DNA from: Phoronis australis
Taxonomy: Eukaryota; Phoronida; Phoronidae
Direction: 5' to 3'
DNA: 64,000 nucleotides
Assembly (NCBI GenBank): GCA_002633005.1
Contig: NMRA01000403.1
Span: 334,309 to 398,308, forward strand
Both the position numbers and the translations under genes were made by a program. The notes beneath the pieces were generated by a model. That model saw only the letters and a list, made by a program, of their open reading frames with translations. It did not search any database and was not told the DNA's origin. Shown piece by piece: positions 36,100 through 49,396 of this stretch. Every line of letters begins with the position of its first letter. Position 1 is the first letter of the stretch.

Positions 36100-37870
36100 G
36101 TACAAAGTTTTGCTAAGATGCATCACCAGCCTGACCTCATTATTCTTATTTCTGCGTAGACACACTACGCAATAATCACTAATAACAAAATCAACATTTA
36201 AATAACTAAAGCAGCAAGAAGTAACTCGATTTTGACCAGAACTGCTAACAAAACTTGTTCTTTACTCAGATGAGAAGTGATTTTTGGTCTTGCAAAGAAC
36301 TGACAGTTTGTAATTGCTCTAGGTTACGCTCTGAAAATAAAATGACAAAGTGTGACGAGAAAGCTTGTAGAATCTTGTCTAAAGTTATAACGAACTGCTG
36401 GCCCTGAAATCCCACCTAGTTTGAGTGAGGAACAACTAGAGTCCAACTTTTTGCTAAAAGGTCTAAACCAAGAAATCTTTGTCACAACATACAGTAGGTT
36501 ACAGACAACAAATTCACAAATGACATTTTTTTTTTGAGTAGTATCCTAGAGGAGGCGCCACACTCCTTAACAACCAATTTCAGTTTCCGGTTAGTGTATT
36601 GTGACAGGAAATTCTTGCATCTATTTTACTGTCCAGTATAACAAAAAAAATAACTTCAGCATTGCAACGTTGTTCAAAGTCTTCCAGTAATAGAACTGTT
36701 AGTATGGTGACCACTTTTGGCAATGCTACTACCTAACCATGATTAGCAGACAACGCACTTTCCAGAAGTAAAACTTGCTCATTTTGCCAGATGTCGCTAG
36801 TGAATAATGACGTTATGGCTTCAGCGCAAGATCACAGATTTTGGCCATAGAAAATATACAGAGCTGGCAGTCCATGTACTACAGTTAATGGTCACAGGAA
36901 GATGTGTTTATAACAGAACTAATATATTTTAGATTTATGACTACACTAGGAAGAGCTTTTGACTTTATGACTACAGTAGTTAGAGCTGTGATCAAAAAAT
37001 ATAAAATTGGTGTATAAGCTGAAATTTGTGCTAAGCAGCATCGCTCCATTACCTGGCAGTGAGAGTTCATGAGAAAAATATTCTCAGGTCGATGACCACC
37101 AGTCACACACATTGGTAGGATATACAAGTAGTGGAAAAATCAGCACTGCAACTGCAGCGCCATCTAGCGGAATGATCATTTTTACTTGAATGCGATGACA
37201 ATTGGCCTAAATGAATTGAATTACAATTCTCTGGTACCCACTGATGAATGGTTTCATTTACTCTTTGAACTGCGGCAGATAAATGGTCTTAGAGACATGA
37301 TGTCAGAGAAGAGACGGAAATCTAGATAATGGACTAGATTGTTACGTGGACTAGCTTCGATTTAGAAACCGCTATCGTCTGGAATTGAAATCACACCGGA
37401 GGTTTCTATAATGAAGACATGTCTTCACCTACTTTTGGAAATATCTCTAAAATTCAACGTTTATGTAGTGATCTGAGAGTACTTACTTGACAAAAAAATT
37501 TAAGCAACAATATCAGAGGACACGACAAATTTCACCAAGTACACAAAAGCTTTAATAGCTTCAATAACATTCTAGTAAAAGCTTTATACATCTGGGTATA
37601 AGACCACGCGCTTGTAATATGGCAGCTAGAAAACCTGGGTTGGGCCTAGAAACTGGATGGTTTGTAATGGGCATCCGTGCATAAGCTACAGGTCTTCTAA
37701 AAACATACATGTACTAGGTACATGAATCCAAAAGCTACAGGCAAACTTCAAAATAAACTGGACAGCGTGAAAATTCCATAATTTTCACCAACAAAACTGA
37801 AATGAGACATACATTTTCCTTTTTGACTAGAACACATTGCATTTTGGGTTCATTCTTGACGTGACAGACA

Positions 37871-38101
37871 GTACAAGCCAAAAGTATTCGGACAAAATGA
37901 TCCAAAACTACCGTCATGAAGGCTGGACGAAAGCCAAACTCATCATCAGAGAAGTACTCCCTCGTGGCAACAAATGACTGGGACGTAGCAAAGTTAGTAA
38001 GGTAGCTAATCCATTTTGTAATTAGTATTTTGCCACCCTAGGATGCCGTCCATTAGCAGATTTAGCTATATTTTGTCCGAATACTTTTCGCTTTTACGGT
38101 A
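37871..38101. mobile_element. Tc1/mariner-like MITE
   Basis: AAAAGTATTCGGACAAAAT at 37880-37898 and its exact reverse complement at 38070-38088 form inverted termini about 190 bp apart. The AAAGTATTCGGAC core resembles Tc1/mariner terminal repeats. No transposase. Outer ends differ slightly between arms, so the exact boundaries are uncertain. Confidence 0.6.
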
Positions 38102-38639
38102 GTTCAATGTTGACAACTTGCCTAGCAAGTCATCTAACAATTAGGGGCTCGGTGCAATAACGCGACTTATTAAACACTGATTTAGTTCAATAAAAATGTC
38201 ATGATGCAACACTTCAGCTTAACTGTTATAAATAATTCTGGCAACAAGTATGTCCCAGTTTGGCAAGGGTCTGACAGTTCTGTTGCAGTTTGTCAAGATT
38301 ATTTTGCAAGATACTAACTGTAAAATTGGGATGATGGCACACATGAACACTGCCGGAATCAAATATCTGAAGTAGCTCTCCACCATCAGAGAGTGAACGA
38401 GAGAGAGAAGTCAAGCTAGATTGGATTTGGACTAGGGGGTAAGAGGCAGTTGGGCTTGATAGTCCTACAGAGGGCTAGCAAGTGAGAATAAACAACAAGT
38501 TGGGGGTGGCCCTATACCCCGACGAATACGGTACATCCTTGGGTAGTGATTGTACATGCACACATATTGAGCAGTGTTCGATCTTTGGTGAGCTAAAACT
38601 CTTCAACTCTTTATCCCGACAAAACTGGAACTGTCCGTT

Positions 38640-41600
38640 TTATTTAAGCCCGTTAGAATGTTTCGCTTGTGCCATTTCTAGAGATGTTTCGTTGAACACA
38701 TCCAGCATGTCTTTACGTATTTTCTCCGTAAGCTCTGTTACGTCCTCGTGTGCGAGGTCCTCTGTTGGCACAGGTGGCAGAACTGTGATGATCACTTTAC
38801 CTAAAGACACAAAGACGAATCGCAATGAGCACAACAGGAACTACTTCAACAAAGTAGGTGAAATCTATTTTCAACCAAAAGTTGGAAGCAAATTTAGTGG
38901 CTAAAGGAGAACTGATAGATTGAGTTTTCTTAAGAATTTCCATCATAGCGGAGAATAATTGTTTGAGGTACCCATAAATAAATGTCTATGGGTCCATATT
39001 AAAAAAATATCTGAACGTATGTTATGGACAGATATATTTTATTTTTTTACAGCATGAGATTTAACTACACGTAAACTTTACTGTCAGCCATTAAATCACT
39101 TACAATATTTAAGATGACTGTTACTAGTAATAATAGTTACATCATCTTTAGAATATAATAGCAACAGACAAACATCCATCACAAAGTATTTCACGTGTTT
39201 TTCGTTTCAGAGACAATACCCTTGCTTCTTTCGCGGAACTTCCCGCTAACTTCGATATTCGTCAACAAGTGCTATCATTATGTATATTTATATCAAACCA
39301 GTTAAAAAAGGTGCCATCCGTGTCTCAACTATACAAATGCATCAGCAACATTTCAACAAACAACATTTGAAGAATTTTCAATTTTCATATTCAGAAAACT
39401 GTTTTTGCAAACAACATGCAATACACGCTGAAAATTGTCAAGTGAAATGACCTACAATTCCTCACCATGGCAACTAAGCAACAGTGAAATCTGATTGGCA
39501 AACAACATGCAATACACGCTGAAAATTGTCAAGTGAAATGACCTACAATTCCTCACAATGGCAACTAAGCAACAGTGAAATCTGATTATGACCCCTGGGT
39601 ACAAATAAAATTCAAGGTCAAAGAACCATGATGATTCATGACCTGCCATGATTAGAAAAATTATCGTTCTTCTGAACCCAGAATAGATTTGACCTCCATC
39701 TAATCTTACCTGTTGTGAAGCGTTTCTCGTTCTTGCTGTAAAAGTCCGAAAATGACGAAAATATGACTGGAACTATGGGGACCTACAACGAGCATGAACA
39801 TGTCACACTACAATCATGACAAAGACCATGGTCACATGGCAGTGACTTCAAACAAATTCTATGAGATTTTTATTTCCGGACAAAAAGAAGTTTTAAGGAA
39901 CAGGGGGTCAATTTTTCACTGACAGACCATCAGTTTCGTAATTTTAGAATCCACACACCCTTGAGCAACTGTTAAGACAAGCTTGTACCATTTGTTATCA
40001 CAATAATAACAACACATGTCCAGACCACACAGTACAACTGTTGTAACAAGATGTATCTTCAGACAAGGCTTAACCGAGACAGGCCAAAAGGAAATCCTGG
40101 TTCAAGTTAAGACAACTAGGCTCAAGTTAGGATACCTTGGCACAAGTTAGGATACCTTGGCACAAGTTAGGACACTCTGACTCAAGTTAAAACACTCTGG
40201 CACAAGTTAAGACGTTCTTGCCCAAGTTAAGACACTCTGCCTGAACCTAAGACACTCTGGTTCAAGTTAAGACACTCTGGCTCAAGTTAAGACACCCACA
40301 TTCAAATTAAGACACTCTGGTTCAAGTTAAGACAACCTGGCTCAAGATGAGGCACCCAGATTCAAGTTAAGACACGCTGGCTAAAGTTAGGATACTATGG
40401 CTGAAATAAAGATATCCTGATTCAAGGTAACACACTATAGCTAGAACACCCTGTTTGGCATTTGTCACCCAAGTAAACATTTAAGGAAATGTCCTGTTTA
40501 ACCTGCCAACAACAGCTCTGAGAGTTCATTGACATACAAAATGTTATAAATATTTAACCTTTACCCTGCTGTCGTTGAGAATACTCGCTTTAACAAGTTA
40601 ATCAATGGCCATCTGCCAGCCAGCATACTCGCCACAAGACCAAGGCAACTTCTATACAATGACTAAAAGTACATGTATGCTTATATATTATGTGAGCATG
40701 CACAATTAAAAGACCACCCTGTACCACATATCTATCAAGTCATGTATCCAGATCACTCTGTGCCACTCCTGTAACAGTTAATAGGTTCAGACTACCCTGT
40801 TGCACTCACTTTGGCCTCCACAGCTAGATGAAAAGCACCCTTCTTAAATGGCAACATGGACCCTGTCCTGCTCCGCGTTCCCTCAGGAAATATCCATACT
40901 TTCAGCTGTAACATACCAACAATCAATTACAAACAATTTATCGTTCACTGAATACCAATTCCCACCACTTTTTAACTGACGTCTCACTGATCAGTGGGGC
41001 TTGAACAATTTTGATACGGAAACTATAATTTCAATACCACTGAGTGACTTGGCATCAACTGCACCCCAATGTATGATCATATGGTGAGAAATGGATCCTA
41101 TCACACGGCTCATCTAGCAACCGCCATTGTCGTCCTAATGAACACGAATTTACATGGAATTACAACGTACAAGCTTCAATGCCTCAGTGAGCAAATTAAA
41201 CCAACTTTACAGTGTACACTCTACTTTTATTCTGTGCATAGCAAGGGTTGTACAGACAAGTTTCATGGTGCAGAGGGCCACATATGTATCACTCACGTAA
41301 TATAAAAAGTGCAAGGTAATAAACTAGCTTGATTTTCGGCTTAAACAAAAAATGCGTGTTACAGCACCGTGAAAAGTCAAACCAAGTTGATGCAAAACAA
41401 CAATTTGAGGCAGCACTTTCTTGTTTTCTAAGGACAAAAACTGGCCAAATTTGAACAGGAATGTCAGTACCCACCCCCAGCATATAATTGGTAATATACC
41501 GGGGGTCATGTAGTGAAATAGCTGAGCAAACATTGTCTTAGCAGTATCCACCACAGCATAGAATTCACATTACACTGGGGATATGCAGTGATATAGCCTG

Positions 41601-44600
41601 GCAAAGTTATTGTATGCCCGGTGTTTGGGCCAAATGGTCACATGCGTAGTAGTATTGGACTTTTGGAATTAACAGATGCTGCCTGAGGAGGAAACATGAA
41701 TCGAGTGGTAAACTACCAAAAATAGCTTGGGGCATATCAGATGTTTGCACACAGACTTCCTACTGCTTTCCAGTTTGAATAGAACATTTTGACTCGTATT
41801 TAGTGTTTGAGGTTGCGTAATGACATGTGAGATAGCTATAAGTAGCAACAACAGAGTAAAGATTAGTTTTATACATTGACGTGAGCTATAAAACTATACA
41901 ATGTACCAGTCATGAGGGTTGCTGCCCATAGCAATACACAAACTAAATTAGACGAATATGCTGATAAGGAAAGAAAGATCCCCACAAGTTTTCTTAGAGG
42001 CTGCCCATAATCAGATATCTCATTTCATTGTTTAATTAACGTAGCGGAGAACCCGATGGCAAAATCAAGGTGACATTCAGTGCAGCAGGCTGTCTTTCAG
42101 CCAACATTAAGGCAGGCCAAAACGATTAAGAGATCAAACTTTACAAAGATAACAGGATTACTTATGTAATGGACATTACAGTATTGGCTTGGAAAATATC
42201 TTTGGGATGACCAGTTTGGTTCTAGGTGTCAGTTATAAATAAGAGATTCATCTGAGTATGCCCACACACTAAATGAAAGCTTCACCTTTCCTTGCTCACA
42301 ATCATAGATTCTACATACGTTCTTGTTTTTTATAGACTCCGCAGTCTTTGCCATCGTCCCCCTGGCCTTGTCCGGATTGAGTCTGTCAATGAATATGGTG
42401 CCGCACAGCCACGCGGCCAGCCCGAACGGACCGGCGAATAGCAACTCTTTCTTAACCAAACCTGTGCACCGACTAGGCCACACTTCCATCATGGCTGTAA
42501 CAGAAAGATTTTTTTTTAAATTACTAGCTATGGTTACTTTCGAGAAAAATTTTGACAAATTTCACCGACTTTTATCTGGCTTCATCAAAGTTATGACAAA
42601 AACCAGTACTAGGAAACCACATGTAAAATAAAACTAATTTTAATTAAAAATTAGACCATTACCTGACAATTTTGTTCCAAAGTAGCACCAAATAAAAACA
42701 ATTCATCATTTTTAACCTCTGTATACGACCAAACACTGCTTTGATTAATTGTGTATCATGACAATAATGTCACAAGCATTCGACAAAGGAAGATACATTT
42801 TATAAGCAAATTTTGGCAAATTTTACTTCTCTACACAACTGGTGAGATTTTGCGGAATTCATTTTGCACCTTTCAAGAATTCACATACACTGACCAAGTC
42901 CCCATACTTACGAATCAAGTCTATGGAGCTTTGGTGATTGCATACAACGATATATGGCTTGTCTAACTTGAGATGGTCTCTGCCACGCGTCTCGCATTTT
43001 ATTCCATAAATAGGAACAATACTTTTGAAGACCCAAGCAACCCACCTGCACAAAACACAAATGTCATTTGAAATGCACAAACTCATTATTTTCATGGGTA
43101 GGCAGAAGATGTCCGTATTCTGATGCCAAAAAATCAATGATGATGCCAATGTGTCAGGGTACTCCAACGCTCCAAGTCCTGTCATTACTGTAGTGTTCGT
43201 AATAGTGTTTTGGTAGGAACAGGAAGTGGAGATTAGAACCAGCCTTTTGTTTTAGTAGCCATTGTTTTCCTAATATAAAGCCTTAAATCAACTATCATCG
43301 TCTTCATCAAGACACAACAATTACACAGCAATAATCACTATGAAGGTCACTGAATAACACATTGTTCAGTGGATGAAACTGGTTCTCAAATTCACAAATT
43401 CAGACAAAAGGACTATTGCCAATTAAGCCAACAGGTCTTAACGGTTCAGATGTGTGACCAGTTAAAAGCATTTAGAAGCAGTCTTGCATTCTATTGCAAA
43501 ACCTATTGACCCAGCTCTACTCTCAGAACAGTCCAAATCTGTTATAATGCTTGCTTATGTTGTATGATGTATAGGGGGTGTCTATTACCTATAAATCCCA
43601 ATTGGCACTTCCGTTAACGAAATGTCATTTTGCTTTTTTATTGGATTTTGCATTAGACTTTAGACCCCTAAATTAGCATATTTTGGAACATTCCTAGCAC
43701 AGAATTGTAAAAACACGCCTCTTGGGTATTGAATGGGTATTCTGTCAAGTCTATGTTTCGGCCAATAAGATAATCTTCAATTTAGTTTCAAGTTTTAGCT
43801 TCAACTATAATAATTGCTTTCAAAACTAGCTATTACACCTTTGGCATTGGAGCATGGGCGATTTTAGTCGATCCAAATGAAAATAATTGAGGATATATTG
43901 TAGATTTGTAGTTTTGTATTTTATAAACTTAAATAAACAGTCTTGTATTTACTCCACTTCTGTTCTTTCTCACTTTGTCAGATATCACCACGATTCTTTC
44001 GCTTGCGATACAAACAAACTAAAAATGCACAACGCTGACGAAACAGTAAAAAATTAATTATTGGATCAGGGCTGGATGCTCCAATTCCCATTAAAAAAAA
44101 TTGGAATTTTAAATACGCTACTTTAGTTTTTAATGACATCATATTAACTACATGTTTTCTCTTCAACAATAACCCACAAAGTGTGTGGAGATTTTTTATT
44201 CATTTAATTGAGAAGTGACAATGTTTCACAAGGTTTTCAGTATAGCAAGAGACTCGCATACTCAGTCTCATTGGTGTAAATTTTTGCAATCCAAACTGAT
44301 ACCTGCGCCAAACTGCGTGTTCCTAGATTAATGCTAGTGGCAATGGTTTATGGATTTTTAACATTAATCAGAACCGAAATTGATGATAAAGAATGCTCAA
44401 GTATGCTGGTCATCTGGAACAATGGCATGGGAAACTATTACGCACCACCCCGCATTCATTGCTGTTACACTCTGGTTTTCAGCACATTTGACTTATCAGC
44501 TGATTTGACACGTTTCCTGTGTCATGTAGAGGAATAGTTCAAACACAGGGTAATTGTTTACAATATGACGACATTGACTTACACAAATGATTTTGGTATC

Positions 44601-46383
44601 GTTCGATTCCTTACAACGTTATCTTTTAAAAAAATTTACAGAAATTTCTCCTACTCTGTTCTCTAATGTTTTATCATGAAGTTTCTGCTTGTACCGTTTC
44701 CCGGTACGCGGTACTTATACTGCCATGTTGAATGGAAGGAGTCCCCTGGTGGTAAAAAACTGAACTAAGCTATCGACTTCTGTAGATAGATGCTTTTCAT
44801 ATTAAGTTCAAATTGACCGAGACCCGTTTATCCTCTGGCCAAATTACGGTCCCAAGGGTTTGAATTTGATCCTATGGTAACTCTGGTATGCGTCAGCAAG
44901 CAAGAATCCGCGAAAAAAGCTGAGGTTGTTTTTGAGGTTCTAATTCGTGAAAAGGGTCACTTCAGACAATTTTGTGGAAAAATGGTCAAATGCTCACATC
45001 TCTAAAAAATTGAAAAAGGTAAAATGCTGCTACTTGTTCCTCCAGAAAAACTTAAGCGGGAATCTCGCGCGGGCAAACGCCATTCAGAATCAATGATGCT
45101 GTTTCGGATTCTGCCGGGTCTCGACTCTATCCGCAACCGGGAAATAGTGCAAAGAGAAATTCGACAATAAAATATGGAGGAAACGTGGTAAGGGATACGT
45201 TCATATATTTTTGGATCGGTAACGCTCCGAGGAATCGAATGTACAGTCAAGTGACCTAATTATCGGACGTTTTGGCACATTTTGCATTATATTTAATTGA
45301 AAACATTACGGATTGTTGTAAATTCTTTGCTGAAATAAAGATTTACCTTCACGGAATTGTTCTGTTACTATATCTTGTCACTGAAAGCCACATTTATGTT
45401 CCGACTGATCTTCAAAAAACACAACAACCAAACCTTCGGAGAACCTAAATATCGGACACCATGTTTCTCCATACGCCACACCGCGGAAAACTGACTAACC
45501 ACGTAATGGCCGCGGGCACCTTGTCGCCAAATTTCAGCTCGAGTGTTTTGACATATATGCTGCTAGAACCCAGGTCCATTCGCAACAAAATTATCCATAA
45601 AATGAAATCTGATGACGGCGCCAAGTCGTTTCGATGAATTAGTGCAGACGACTAAAGCACGTGCAAACTCACTGCAGTTTTTAGTATCACTTAGGCTTCT
45701 TGATATGACACCCGCACGTGCGCGGTCGGGGTTTGACTTGAGTTTAAAAACAAACGAAAAAATGGAACAGTGACATATTGTCAGTTCAATGAGATGGTTT
45801 CATTGTGGAAAAAGATTTTATTTTCAACTTTTATAACCGATTTATGCGATCGTCCATTTTAGGCCGACTTGGGGGTCTAAATTGCACCCTCTCTCGGTGA
45901 AATCAAAACGAGGCAACGCTGTAAAAAACGAGACGGTGTCGGACATTGAATGCATTACAACGGAACAAAAATTGGTGTCATTTAATTCTCAGATTATGCT
46001 TCAAATAAGATTCTATGAAATGTCCGATATTTAGGTTCCGTCCGATAATTAGGTACCCTATGTGTATACAAAATCATGTGTGTAGGTCAATGTCGTCATA
46101 TCGTAAACAATTACCACAGTAAATAGAATCGACAAAACTAATTGCGTAACACACAAGGAATAAAAATCACACTACCTAAACTTATCCCGGGGACTTACCC
46201 GTAATTGCGAACGTCCATTGGTCTCACCAAAGCAATAAAAATGAACGCAAATGCTTCTACTGAGATTATCGTGTAATACAGGGTCATTTTAGCATAGTAC
46301 TTGAAAGTGGAACTCAGTTCATAAAGAACTGGTAACATCAAAAGAAGAATTATAATCAACCACTGAACAAAATCCAACTCCAT
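38640..46383 (-). CDS. 1-acyl-sn-glycerol-3-phosphate acyltransferase, AGPAT1/2 (alpha/beta) type, 6 coding exons
   Basis: Exons on the minus strand, 5' to 3': 46383-46199, 43045-42912, 42494-42319, 40905-40810, 39782-39710, 38800-38640. They join in phase to 825 nt (274 aa), close to the usual 275-285 aa. The enzyme acylates lysophosphatidic acid to phosphatidic acid in the ER membrane. Visible: two N-terminal hydrophobic segments (about 8-22 and 36-54), the catalytic NHQSSID block (98-104; H99 and D104 of NHX4D), KELLFAGP (122-129), FPEGTR (171-176), [11 protein letters not shown] (183-193) and VPIVPV (198-203). These fit AGPAT1/AGPAT2 better than AGPAT3-5. The start MEL is chosen because vertebrate AGPAT2 begins the same way; an in-frame ATG at 46486-46488 would add 35 residues. 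Introns carry a TIR transposon (intron 1), a 20-bp tandem repeat (intron 4) and a 91-bp tandem duplication (intron 5). Confidence 0.92.
39407..39588. repeat. 91-bp tandem duplication in AGPAT intron 5
   Basis: Two copies (39407-39497, 39498-39588) with a single clear difference (CTCACC against CTCACA). Very recent, or an assembly duplication, although no N marks it. Confidence 0.9.
40091..40440. repeat. 20-bp degenerate tandem repeat in AGPAT intron 4
   Basis: About 16-17 units close to CTCAAGTTAAGACACTCTGG, drifting in sequence but keeping the 20-bp period. Confidence 0.9.
43349..43390. repeat. Short fold-back element, degenerate copy
   Basis: Contains CACTGAATAAC...GTTCAGTGG and the right arm AAACTGGTTCTCAAA of the family; the outer left arm is missing. 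Confidence 0.45.
44549..46115. mobile_element. TIR DNA transposon, non-autonomous (1567 bp), in AGPAT intron 1
   Basis: Left end GGTAATTGTTTACAATATGA and right end read inward GGTAATTGTTTACGATATGA continue as inverted repeats for about 50 bp (44549-44600 and 46115-46066) with few mismatches. Both ends are flanked by ACAG (44545-44548 and 46116-46119), a possible 4-bp target duplication. Inside, a second inverted pair ACCTAATTATCGGACG (45254-45269 and 46054-46039) plus subterminal GAACCTAAATATCGGAC (45441-45457) suggest a nested or composite element. No transposase frame is seen. Superfamily not assigned. Confidence 0.7.
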
Positions 46384-46650
46384 CGTCGACTTTTTACACA
46401 CGATGTCCTTAACAATTATCTCAATGTTTCTTCTTTGACTTTGGAGTTTGGTCGCATGATCGTTACGCTTTACATGTGTCGTAAACACGACAATGCCCGA
46501 GGAGGCTGTGGAACGAATTCAACTGAGTCATTACGCAGGTTATAACCATTTCGGTGTGAAGACAAAGTCAAATTACATTAAATGGAGCAGCTAATCGAAA
46601 GTTAATATCAATTACGCTCTTTATGTGAATTGGATTTTACCGGTTTATGT

Positions 46651-47217
46651 GCGACACCAGTAACAAGTAGCGCTATCTACAGTACGGTCTTGAAATCGCA
46701 AGACTTGCTTAGGCCTACCGTGAACTCCTGGAATATAGCCCACACGCCTACAGTTAGCGACATAACACAGAAAATATCAAAATACAACGACTCCGGTAAA
46801 AGACAATATATTGCTTAATCCGAAAGTAAACTTGGCGATCCAACTTCTAACTTCTGGTGTTCTTCGGTCGCGTTTTACGAGGTCCCCCACTTCTAGGAAA
46901 TAGATTTCTAGGAAATATAACCTGTTGCCTCAATTTTTCGCCGTCAGCCTCAGAAGGGAGCGGTCCCGACAAAAATATACTCGTGATAATGAAATAAGCA
47001 TTGCTGCAGGTGACTCTGCAATGCCTATGGCATCCCTCACTCCTCGGGCCATCGCCGAGCACGTCAGCGCTGCAGTCGCCGCCTACGGCGGTACTTAAAA
47101 TGTAGGCCTACGGTTATGAAGCATAAACAAAAAGGGGTTGCAGCCAAAGGAAAAGCGCATTTTGGGAGAATTCATTAGGTGGGATGATCTTCTTGAAATT
47201 ATGAGCTTTGATTGATT
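46651..47217 (+). repeat. Diverged dispersed repeat, copy 1
   Basis: Aligns in the same orientation with 58488-59050: shared blocks include GCGACACCAGTAA, GTACGGTCTTGAAA, AGAAAATAT, AAAATACAACGA, TCTGGTGTTCTT, CGCATTTTGGGA and GGGATGATCT. It begins about 270 bp upstream of the AGPAT start codon. Confidence 0.7.
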
Positions 47218-49252
47218 CATCATCGATCTCGTCGGCACCCAATCCTCAGCCGTCGCATACCAGTCCAGTGACCACTATGACAGCGTTTTCCTGTTCAGAG
47301 TGACTTTACCACGCGTAGAGGGTTCTGAGCGTGTGATAACATCTAGCTTCTTTGTAAACTACCAAGCACACTCTTTTTTCTGTTATCACAACAAGCAGGC
47401 CACAAAAATTATCTACCATGCTTATTACAGACCACTTGGTGTGAACCCAGTCAAACTCAGAGTGAGCTACTAGTGTACTTCGGAAAGAATAGATTGTCGT
47501 AAGTTGGGTTGCAGTTGGGCAATTATGGCGATTCAAAAACTAAACATGATCACCATTTGACGAAGATTTCAGAAATGCTATTGGTTTACGTCCAAGTATG
47601 TAATAACTTAACGTTAGCACGGCCCAGTCAGGCTGATACGATCTGATCGGCGGGAGATTAGCACTGACGAGAGCCGGCCCTCCAACCATAAATGCCACTG
47701 GTGGAGTTAATCAGTCGCGTTAAGATATTGGCTACAGGGGTGATCTTCCCAAGTTATTGTTGGGCTATAGAATCGAACAAGTTGGGAGCAACGGGAAAAC
47801 GCCGTAATGCACTAAAAAAAGTCAATTGTTCAGTTGTCTCCGTAACCGATACAAAAAAACGAAAATCCAAATTACCCTGTCTTCCTTAATAAAATTGTAT
47901 CACTGCATATTTCCCTTAAGTTCATATAGTACATTGCCCTTGTCACTTGTTCTCGGGAACAGTTCAGAATTTGCTTCGATCGGTGAGTCATCGCGGAGTA
48001 ATACTCAAAAAATTGAAACGCGTGTCGCACTGACTGGTAAGGTGTTGTCTACCTGCAACTCGCGCTTTTGGAAGTCAGAGCAAACACGACTAAATTAAGC
48101 GGTGTGTTCTGAACCCGAGTCAGCTATGCAGAGCATGGACTCGGTAAGCCTGAACACTGGCGTACGTGTGTTCATCGTACTTAAATCGGGCTTGGGGTCG
48201 ATCTATTCGTTGTGCTCGAAATCGAACTCGAAACTGTTTTTGACATTTCCTTTTCTATTTTTGTGTCTATTATTCTGTGCTAGAGTTCGATATGGTTTAA
48301 GTGGAAGGCGGATCCGTTTATACCAATTTTGCACATGGTGACGCCTAAAATCAAGCTACAAATTGGAGCAAAAATTCCAAATTTCGAGTAAAAACTTAAA
48401 ATTTCAAATTTCAGACTCGAATTTATAGGCTAAAGCTGGGGTCATCAAATGTAAACTAGGAATAGAAATCGCCAACTTACATGTAAAGCATTCACCGTTT
48501 AATGTACCACAGACTCATGGACACGTGTTATTGTTTGCATAAAAATAGAATGGAATTAGTGTCCAAAACAAATTCGATTTCGATTTCGAGCAGAAAGATT
48601 GGACCCTGGGCCTTGGACCCTGGTCCCTGGTCTGACACATCTTTACATTCGCGGGATTTTCGTACGAACGAAGCATGACACTTTAACATCGGACGTCAAA
48701 ATTGCCAAGCGACCGTGTTTGATTTTGATAACTTCTTCCGCTTCCCTTTATCGTCAATTCTCGCTTTGCCGAACTATTTCTGGGCATATTAACTTAATGC
48801 TGTCGGTATAGTCCTACATGAATTAACTCCTACACAAGCATGTGGAATTTGTTACCCCAACGCTTAAGGTTATCTCAAACCACTTGTTTAGTGGCCTCCA
48901 TTCTAACTCGTATACCAAAAAGTGGGCTATGTCAATTAGTAAAAGTACATATTTTCTGCAAAAAAGACCAGGGAATACAAAAATATGTTTTATATTTATG
49001 GTCCATTATTATTATTATAACATTTAAACCTATTTAAGTCAAAATGCCATGGCTTACGAAAAATACATTCCTAGCAAAATAACGTCTCGGTAGGGGAAAC
49101 ACTTTTCAAATGAAAACTTCACCATTTACCTCAAAAACGGTGTTTGGAATTTGTCTATAAGACTTTTTGTTTGATTTCTAAGACAAATTAACTCGCAAAA
49201 CTTATGCTACTTCATCGGATGGGCGATGTCAGCATTCCTTTGCTGCCATTAT

Positions 49253-49396
49253 GGCGTTTTGTCCATGCCCATCTTGCAGAGTCTTATTTAGTTTTATCTA
49301 TTTACGTCATAATACATGACATTATTCGCAATCCTCCTCTTGTTTTACTCTCCAACATAGCTCGTGGCGTACCCCAGGCAAAATAGATTACGATAA
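49253..49396 (+). repeat. Direct repeat of about 140 bp, left copy
   Basis: Begins GGCGTTTTGTCC, contains TTACGTCATAATA (CRE-like) and ends GGCAAAATAGATTACGATAA. The right copy is at 49833-49972. The 436 bp between them hold no gene. Confidence 0.8.

Larger units (their letters stand above)
33454..38639. other. Intergenic between AK8 and AGPAT (tail to tail), no gene recognised
   Basis: The two genes converge here. Open frames are short and featureless. It contains AK8 3' UTR sequence, dispersed and fold-back repeats, the 59-bp minisatellite and a mariner-like MITE, listed separately. Confidence 0.6.

Noticed and set aside
38639-38644. AATAAA overlapping the AGPAT stop codon as its poly(A) signal
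   Set aside because: It would leave almost no 3' UTR; more likely chance from the AAATAA stop context.
46384-46488. Upstream in-frame ATG adding 35 residues to AGPAT
   Set aside because: Members of the family start directly before the first membrane segment, and MEL matches the AGPAT2 start; kept as an alternative only.
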